The translations under genes and the position numbers were made by a program. A DNA stretch of 64,000 nucleotides from Thiobius zoothamnicola (lineage in GTDB: Bacteria; Pseudomonadota; Gammaproteobacteria; Chromatiales; Chromatiaceae), in assembly GCA_963678215.1 (NCBI GenBank), contig OY782758.1:2170001-2234000 (forward strand). Direction: 5' to 3'. Below are positions 58,923 to 64,000 of the stretch, piece after piece; the stretch's first letter is position 1; each line of letters opens with the position of its first letter. The notes beneath the pieces are model-generated. The model saw nothing but the letters and a program-made list of their open reading frames with translations, was not told the origin of the DNA and searched no databases.

Positions 58923-60503
58923 GTGCAGGCCGGGCAATTACTTGATGAGTTGGCGGATATCCTGAGTCAGGACACCAAAACGGACCTGGTGAAGCGATAT
59001 TTGCAGCAAATTGTCGATGACTTGGTTGGACATGGCTGGTTTGTGCTGTACGAACCAGATGCCACTTATCGTTTTTTTGAGCCGTTAGTGCAGTTGGCGA
59101 CGGAGGAGAAGTACGCCGCCATGCGTGCCGAATCTGTGGCGATCAATGACCTGGAACACCCGGTCAGCATGGCGTATGTCATGCGTCAGCCTCAGCAATT
59201 TGAGTTGCATCAACGGGTTGGCTCCAGTCGCGCTTTTAAACGTTTGCAAGGTATGTTCCTTGATAACCCCGATATCATTATTGTGCCGCTTGGCATTCAG
59301 CCCGAAATGCCACCGCTGGCGATTTTGATGGTATGTCGTTCTCAGGGCGAAAAATCTCAGTCATCGCCATTGTGGCGGCAAACGTTACATTTATTGGCGA
59401 TTCTGCTTGACCGACAGCGGGAGCAAGAGGATAAAAAACGCCAACAGCACAATTTGCGCCATCAACTTAAGCAGGCATCTGATCAGAGTCGTCAACAAGC
59501 CCAGATTGAAGCGGTCAAAAGACGCTTTATTGGCGCTGACCCGGCCAGCCGAAAAGTGCAACAGGGCATTGTCAATGCCGCGCAAAACCAATTGTCCGTA
59601 TTGATTCGGGGGGAAACCGGCTGCGGCAAGGATTTGGTGGCCGTGCAGATTCATCAGCTTTCTGTTGACCCGAACACCCCTTTTGTGGCGGTTAACTGTG
59701 CTGCAATACCGGCTGATCTGATTGAGGCCGAATTATTTGGCAGCAGGAAGGGGGCTTATACCGGCAGTACGGAAAGCCGCGCCGGTTTGGTCGAAAATGC
59801 GCAAGGGGGCATATTATTTCTGGATGAGATTGGCGACATGCCACAGGCTTTACAGGCGGTGTTGTTGCGCGTTTTGAATGAGAAAACCTATCGTAAGGTT
59901 GGCGAAAGCCAGGAGCGTCGTGCGGACTTTCGTCTGATTTGCGCAACCAATGCGCCCTTGGAGGAAATGGTTGCGCAAGGGCGGTTTCGTAAAGACTTGT
60001 ATTATCGGATTTGCCAATTGCAACTGAATGTGCCTGCGCTCAGGCAGCACCTTGAAGACGTGCCGGAATTGGCGGCCCATTTCGTCAAACAGTACAGTCT
60101 GGAAACGGGACAATATTACCCGCCATTGCCCAGTCGGCAGATTCGCCTGTTGAAACAGCATGATTGGCCCGGCAATGTCAGGGAGCTGAAAAACTTTATT
60201 TTCACCTACCTCGCTCAAGCTTCGGCGTCCACTGAAGGTTCGGCAGAAACGCTCAAGGCTTTTTTGGGTGAATGGCGGCAACCCAGCGGGTCGCCAGCTG
60301 TCGCCACAACCGATATTGATAACCTGTTTGGCGGCACCGACTTACGTCAGGCCAGCCAATTGTTTGAGAAACAAATGATCGCCGCCCGATTAAAAGAATC
60401 CGGCGGTAACCGAAATAAAGCAGCGCAAAGCCTTGGCATCCCGAAAAGGACATTGGCTTATAAATGTAAGAAACTGCAAATTGATGTGGAGGATCTATGC
60501 TGA
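58923..60503 (+). CDS. vasH: Sigma-54-dependent transcriptional activator (VasH-like)
   Basis: A 526-residue enhancer-binding protein. The N-terminal 200 residues are a sensor-like region without a receiver aspartate. The AAA+ domain has Walker A GETGCGKD (229-236), the sigma-54-contacting loop GAYTGS (277-282, in place of the canonical GAFTGA), and Walker B FLDEIGDM with D301/E302. A Fis-type HTH ends the protein (GGNRNKAAQSLGIPKRTLAYKCKKL). Its place in the cluster matches VasH of V. cholerae, which activates T6SS transcription. The start is GTG 58923. Confidence 0.9.
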   Translation: MQAGQLLDELADILSQDTKTDLVKRYLQQIVDDLVGHGWFVLYEPDATYRFFEPLVQLATEEKYAAMRAESVAINDLEHPVSMAYVMRQPQQFELHQRVGSSRAFKRLQGMFLDNPDIIIVPLGIQPEMPPLAILMVCRSQGEKSQSSPLWRQTLHLLAILLDRQREQEDKKRQQHNLRHQLKQASDQSRQQAQIEAVKRRFIGADPASRKVQQGIVNAAQNQLSVLIRGETGCGKDLVAVQIHQLSVDPNTPFVAVNCAAIPADLIEAELFGSRKGAYTGSTESRAGLVENAQGGILFLDEIGDMPQALQAVLLRVLNEKTYRKVGESQERRADFRLICATNAPLEEMVAQGRFRKDLYYRICQLQLNVPALRQHLEDVPELAAHFVKQYSLETGQYYPPLPSRQIRLLKQHDWPGNVRELKNFIFTYLAQASASTEGSAETLKAFLGEWRQPSGSPAVATTDIDNLFGGTDLRQASQLFEKQMIAARLKESGGNRNKAAQSLGIPKRTLAYKCKKLQIDVEDLC

Positions 60504-61186
60504 TGAATATCAAGTGGATGTTTTTGTTGCTGGCGGCGATTAATGCCAATCTGCTGTATGCGGCGAATTATGACGACCGGCTGATTCAAAGATGTACGAG
60601 CACTGAATTAGCGCGCGAAAGGTTAGCCTGTTTTGATGAACTGTTCGGGACGCCAGTTTATTTAACCCTGACGGCTAACCATGCTTTATCTTTCACGCGG
60701 ACGGCAAGTCCTACCACTTACCTTATTCTACAGCAGGAACAGGAGCGTCCCGCAGACAGTTTCGATTTGATCATGACCAGCCGACTGGAGCATGAAGACA
60801 CCGCTCAACAGCGCGTGGTGCTCAGCACCCCGGCGATCGGTGCGGTGGCTTATGGGCGGCCAGTTTTCGCCTTAAGCTGCATTGACAAAATCACCCGTCT
60901 GCAAATTATCCTGCCGCAAGAGGTGTTGGAAGCCCGCGCTGTCGTGACGGTTTGGGATGAGAAAAATCGTCAATTACTGTCTGATCGCTGGCAGGTGATT
61001 GACAATGGCTATGTTGTGGATGCCGGGCGCGGCATTCCCAGTATTCGTATCGCGCAAAAACTGAAACGGCACAAACGTATTAGCCTGGAGAGCAATCTGC
61101 CTGTATTGGACGGTTTGACTTTCGATTTGGAGAAATTATCGGAATATGTCGTGCCGCTGGCTAAAGCCTGTCAATGGAGGGGATAG
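60497..61186 (+). CDS. T6SS-associated periplasmic protein (VasI/TagO-like)
   Basis: A 229-residue protein with a signal peptide (cleavage near LYA-ANY). The N-terminal CTSTELARERLACFDELFG segment, with its RLACFD motif, is the VasI/TagO family hallmark; the middle forms beta-rich repeats. Two ATG codons (60497, 60503) overlap the activator's stop, so translation is coupled. It is the last gene of the cluster. TagO and TssA/TssM genes often follow in relatives. Confidence 0.78.
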   Translation: MLMNIKWMFLLLAAINANLLYAANYDDRLIQRCTSTELARERLACFDELFGTPVYLTLTANHALSFTRTASPTTYLILQQEQERPADSFDLIMTSRLEHEDTAQQRVVLSTPAIGAVAYGRPVFALSCIDKITRLQIILPQEVLEARAVVTVWDEKNRQLLSDRWQVIDNGYVVDAGRGIPSIRIAQKLKRHKRISLESNLPVLDGLTFDLEKLSEYVVPLAKACQWRG

Positions 61187-61275
61187 AACACCAAGTCAGA
61201 TAGGCTGCTTTTGTCAGACATCGACATTCCTGAAATGTGGACGAAATCGCCCGAGAATTGCTATTGCATCATGAA

Positions 61276-61304
61276 TTGACGCAAGCGTTTTTCATGGGTA
61301 GAAT
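61276..61304 (+). promoter_or_regulatory. Sigma-70 promoter of rplM-rpsI
   Basis: TTGACG (61276-61281) and TAGAAT (61299-61304) are 17 bases apart. The start near 61311 gives a leader of about 46 bases before rplM. Confidence 0.75.
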
Positions 61305-61356
61305 CCGCACCCTTTCGATATAGACTTATCAAGCGTCCACGCCGGGTGAAACCACA

Positions 61357-61788
61357 ATGAAGACAACTGTTAGTGCAAAGCCAGCTGAAGTGAGCCATGA
61401 ATGGTATCTGGTTGATGCTGAAGGTAAAACGCTTGGTCGTTTGGCTTCTGAAATCGCACGCCGCTTAAAAGGCAAACATAAGCCGATTTATACCCCGCAT
61501 GTTGATACGGGTGATTATATTGTGGTTGTCAACGCCGAAAAAATCTCAGTGACTGGTAATAAATTGAAAAACAAGATGTATCATCACCACACTGGCTACA
61601 TCGGCAATTTGAAATCCATTAGCCTGGAGAAGCAGTTGCAGAAAGCGCCTGAACGCGTTTTAGGGGCCGCCGTGCGCGGTATGTTGCCGCGTAGTCCGCT
61701 GGGTCGCGTAATGATGAAAAAACTGCGTATTTTTGCTGGCGCGGAGCATGCGCATGAAGCGCAGCAACCTCAGCCACTGAATATTTAG
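61357..61788 (+). CDS. rplM: 50S ribosomal protein L13
   Basis: The 143 residues match the 142 of E. coli. Signatures are HEWYLVDAEGKTLGRLASEIARRLKGKHKP and the C-terminal MLPRSPLGRVMMKKLRIFAGAEH. L13 binds 23S rRNA early in assembly. It is followed after 11 bases by rpsI. Confidence 0.98.
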   Translation: MKTTVSAKPAEVSHEWYLVDAEGKTLGRLASEIARRLKGKHKPIYTPHVDTGDYIVVVNAEKISVTGNKLKNKMYHHHTGYIGNLKSISLEKQLQKAPERVLGAAVRGMLPRSPLGRVMMKKLRIFAGAEHAHEAQQPQPLNI

Positions 61789-61799
61789 AGAACTGAATC

Positions 61800-62192
61800 A
61801 TGTCAGCACAAATGAACTATGGAACCGGACGTCGCAAAACTTCTGCGGCGCGTGTTTATATCCGTCCCGGCAGCGGAAAAGTCACGGTGAATAATCGTGC
61901 GTTGGAAGCGTTTTTTGGTCGTGAAACATCGCGCATGGTGGTACGTCAGCCATTGGTGCTGACTGATAATGTCGATAAGCTGGATGTTCAGGTTTCTGTC
62001 ACTGGTGGCGGTAACAGCGGCCAGGCAGGTGCCATTCGTCATGGTATTGCGCGCGCGTTGCTTGATTATGATGAAAGTTTGCGTGCCCCTTTGCGTCAAG
62101 CGGGTTTTCTGACGCGTGATGCGCGTATGGTTGAACGTAAGAAAATCGGTTTGCATAAGGCGCGTAAGCGTCCGCAGTACTCCAAACGTTGA
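61800..62192 (+). CDS. rpsI: 30S ribosomal protein S9
   Basis: A 130-residue S9. GTGRRKTSAARVYIRPGSGKVTVNNR and the C-terminal RDARMVERKKIGLHKARKRPQYSKR (with the invariant tail K-R) are family features. The ATG 61800 has an alternative in-frame ATG at 61812. It ends the L13 operon. Confidence 0.98.
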   Translation: MSAQMNYGTGRRKTSAARVYIRPGSGKVTVNNRALEAFFGRETSRMVVRQPLVLTDNVDKLDVQVSVTGGGNSGQAGAIRHGIARALLDYDESLRAPLRQAGFLTRDARMVERKKIGLHKARKRPQYSKR

Positions 62193-62205
62193 TCTGTTTT
62201 ATTGG

Positions 62206-62234
62206 TTGACGGTTTTCTGGGGCGCCTATATAAT
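62206..62234 (+). promoter_or_regulatory. Sigma-70 promoter of rpsL-rpsG-fusA (str operon)
   Basis: TTGACG (62206-62211) and TATAAT (62229-62234) are 17 bases apart. This is a very strong match. The transcript would start near 62241 with a leader of about 72 bases before rpsL. Confidence 0.85.
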
Positions 62235-62312
62235 TTCGCGCCTTCAATCAAGCAGATTGTGATTTGAAATATCGGTATTGTTTTGATTTCAATGCCTTAT
62301 TGGGATAACTGA

Positions 62313-62687
62313 ATGGCTACTATTAACCAACTGGTACGCAAACCGCGTCAGCGTAAGCCAGAGAAAAGTAATGTGCCGGCGCTTGAGGCTTGTCCGCAGC
62401 GTCGTGGCGTTTGCACCCGCGTTTATACGACGACGCCTAAAAAGCCTAACTCGGCATTGCGTAAAGTGGCGCGTGTGCGTTTAACCAATGGTTTTGAAGT
62501 TAGTAGCTATATCGGCGGTGAAGGTCACAATCTGCAAGAGCACTCGGTCGTGCTGATTCGGGGTGGTCGTGTTAAAGATTTGCCGGGCGTGCGTTATCAT
62601 GTGGTACGCGGTGCTTTGGATACTTCAGGCGTTGAGAAGCGTCGTCAGGGTCGCTCCAAGTATGGCGCGAAACGCCCTAAGGGCTAA
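62313..62687 (+). CDS. rpsL: 30S ribosomal protein S12
   Basis: A 124-residue S12 of the decoding centre. ATINQLVRKPRQ at the N-terminus, TTTPKKPNSALRKVARVRL (Lys43 region), GGRVKDLPGVRYHVVRG and the tail KYGAKRPKG are standard. Lys43 (in TPKKPNSA) is wild type, so no sequence sign of streptomycin resistance is seen. It is the first gene of the str operon. Confidence 0.98.
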   Translation: MATINQLVRKPRQRKPEKSNVPALEACPQRRGVCTRVYTTTPKKPNSALRKVARVRLTNGFEVSSYIGGEGHNLQEHSVVLIRGGRVKDLPGVRYHVVRGALDTSGVEKRRQGRSKYGAKRPKG

Positions 62688-62811
62688 AAGGTTACGCTGG
62701 CTGAGACCTGTCCGGGTTGTATGGAATTTTCAAGGAGAGAAGCGAAGTTCTCTCTGAAGTTAAATAAGTATCTCCGGCAAAATGCCGATATAGAGAGAAG
62801 TGAGATAAAAG

Positions 62812-63282
62812 ATGCCAAGAAGAAGAGTCGCCGCTAAACGTGAAACATTGCCTGATCCGAAATTCGGCAGTCAAGTTTTGGCTAAATTCATCAACATGAT
62901 CATGGTTGACGGTAAGAAGTCCGTCGCAGAAAGCATTATGTATGGCGCTCTTGATCAGATGGTTGAGAAGCGTGGTGGCGAACCAATGGATTTACTGGAA
63001 CAGGCGTTAGAGAATGTTCGTCCTGTTGTTGAGGTTAAATCCCGTCGAGTGGGTGGCGCAACCTATCAGGTGCCGGTTGAGGTCCGTTCAGTGCGCCGCA
63101 ATGCCTTGGCGATGCGTTGGTTGATTGAGGCTGCGCGTAAACGCAGTGAGAAATCAATGGCCGCGCGTTTGTCGGGTGAGTTGATGGATGCTGTTGAGCA
63201 AAAAGGCAGCGCAGTGAAGAAAAAAGAAGATACTCATCGCATGGCGGAAGCGAACAAGGCATTCTCGCATTATCGTTGGTGA
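62812..63282 (+). CDS. rpsG: 30S ribosomal protein S7
   Basis: A 156-residue S7, the assembly protein of the 30S head. PRRRVAAKRETLPDPKFGS, VGGATYQVPVEVR and AMRWLIEAARKRSEKSM are family features. The gap to rpsL is 124 bases, in which a purine-rich hairpin (GAGAGAAGCGAAGTTCTCTC) is present, perhaps for S7-mediated control. Confidence 0.98.
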   Translation: MPRRRVAAKRETLPDPKFGSQVLAKFINMIMVDGKKSVAESIMYGALDQMVEKRGGEPMDLLEQALENVRPVVEVKSRRVGGATYQVPVEVRSVRRNALAMRWLIEAARKRSEKSMAARLSGELMDAVEQKGSAVKKKEDTHRMAEANKAFSHYRW

Positions 63283-63317
63283 TTGTTTCCGATTTAATGA
63301 TTGATTAGGGTGTAATT

Positions 63318-64000
63318 ATGGCGCGCGGCACGCCTATTGATCGTTATCGCAATATCGGCATCATGGCGCATATTGATGCGGGTAAGACGACGACCACAGA
63401 GCGGGTGCTGTATTACACTGGTGTATCTCACAAAATTGGTGAGGTGCATGATGGTGCAGCCACCATGGACTGGATGGAACAGGAGCAGGAGCGTGGAATC
63501 ACCATTACTTCTGCGGCGACCACTTGCTTTTGGTCAGGCATGGATAAGCAATTTGATATGCACCGGGTGAATATTATTGATACGCCGGGGCATGTTGATT
63601 TTACGATTGAGGTTGAACGTTCATTGCGCGTTCTTGATGGCGCGGTATTTGTTTTGTGCGCTGTTGGTGGTGTCGAGCCTCAGTCAGAAACGGTATGGCG
63701 GCAAGCTAACAAGTACTCAGTGCCGCGTTTGGCATTCGTGAATAAAATGGATCGGATGGGTGCTGATTTTTCTCGCGTGGTTGGGCAGTTGGAGCAGCGT
63801 TTAGGTGCAACGGCGGTTCCGGTGCAAATGCCAATTGGCGCAGAGGAAGCGTTTTCCGGGGTCATCGACTTGCTCAAAATGAAGGCGATTCGCTGGGAAG
63901 AAGAAAATATGGGCGTGAGCTTTGAGTATCAGCGTATTCCTGCTGAACTTGAAGAAAGCGCCCAAACTTATCGTGAGCGTATGCTGGAAGCGGCGGCTGA
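63318..64000 (+). CDS. fusA: Elongation factor G, N-terminal part (3' end outside window)
   Basis: The translocation GTPase. ATG 63318 starts MARGTPIDRYRNIGIMAHID, with P-loop AHIDAGKTTTTE (G1), RGITITSAATT (switch), DTPGHVDF (G3) and VNKMDRMGAD (G4). 227 codons lie in the window; the frame is still open at 64000. It lies 35 bases after rpsG in the str operon; tuf is expected next. Confidence 0.97.
   Translation, partial: MARGTPIDRYRNIGIMAHIDAGKTTTTERVLYYTGVSHKIGEVHDGAATMDWMEQEQERGITITSAATTCFWSGMDKQFDMHRVNIIDTPGHVDFTIEVERSLRVLDGAVFVLCAVGGVEPQSETVWRQANKYSVPRLAFVNKMDRMGADFSRVVGQLEQRLGATAVPVQMPIGAEEAFSGVIDLLKMKAIRWEEENMGVSFEYQRIPAELEESAQTYRERMLEAAA

Overview
This 64-kb window is chromosomal DNA of a gammaproteobacterium. 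Conserved gene neighbourhoods support this: gacA/uvrY next to uvrC and pgsA, rpoZ-spoT, apaG-apaH, rplM-rpsI and rpsL-rpsG-fusA, together with IscR, GlnE and CpdA of gammaproteobacterial type. Two genes hint at sulfur metabolism. One is a small secreted sulfur-globule-type protein behind a strong promoter (1061-1399). The other is a DsrC/TusE-family protein (20094-20393). A sulfur-oxidising relative of the Thiotrichales or Chromatiales is a reasonable guess, but the window does not prove it.

Layout. 1-12 kb is housekeeping: nadB (3' part), the globule-protein gene, dnaG, pheT-pheS, tRNA-Leu, rnpB, cpdA, a cytoplasmic-looking L,D-transpeptidase and glnE. 12.2-20 kb is accessory: an AT-rich methyltransferase/HAD-hydrolase pair, then a GC-richer 1,888-residue secreted protein built of four CBM6-like modules, eight InlB-type repeats, PKD/Ig-like domains and a C-terminal beta-helix. 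20-26 kb holds the DsrC/TusE homologue, a four-gene polar amino-acid ABC importer and leuC-leuD. 26.2-29.4 kb carries a complete IS5-family element, a gene remnant and an overlapping AAA-ATPase/TOPRIM gene pair that looks like a two-gene anti-phage module. It is followed with a 4-base overlap by selO, then bioD, tRNA-Met, rpoZ, spoT and a squalene/phytoene-synthase-like gene.

35-46 kb contains the minus-strand run oxidoreductase-gacA-UDG-uvrC-pgsA, in which four genes overlap end to start, then apaG-apaH, folE, iscR, trmB and a large family-5 solute-binding lipoprotein. 46.3-61.2 kb is a type VI secretion cluster in the order tssB-C-E-F-G-fha-J-K-L-H, then a sigma-54 activator and a vasI/tagO-like gene. 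This is the Vibrio cholerae vas order, but it stops before the tssA/tssM part, and hcp and vgrG are also absent. A sigma-54-like promoter and a perfect 22-bp palindrome precede tssB, which fits control by the activator encoded near the end of the cluster. The window closes with ribosomal operons behind near-consensus sigma-70 promoters and the 5' part of fusA.

The most interesting points are the sigma-54/palindrome control region with a T6SS cluster that lacks its tail, a TssJ lipoprotein with a roughly 93-residue insertion, the AAA-TOPRIM candidate defence pair beside an IS without target duplication, and the giant carbohydrate-binding protein with recently amplified 219-bp repeats.
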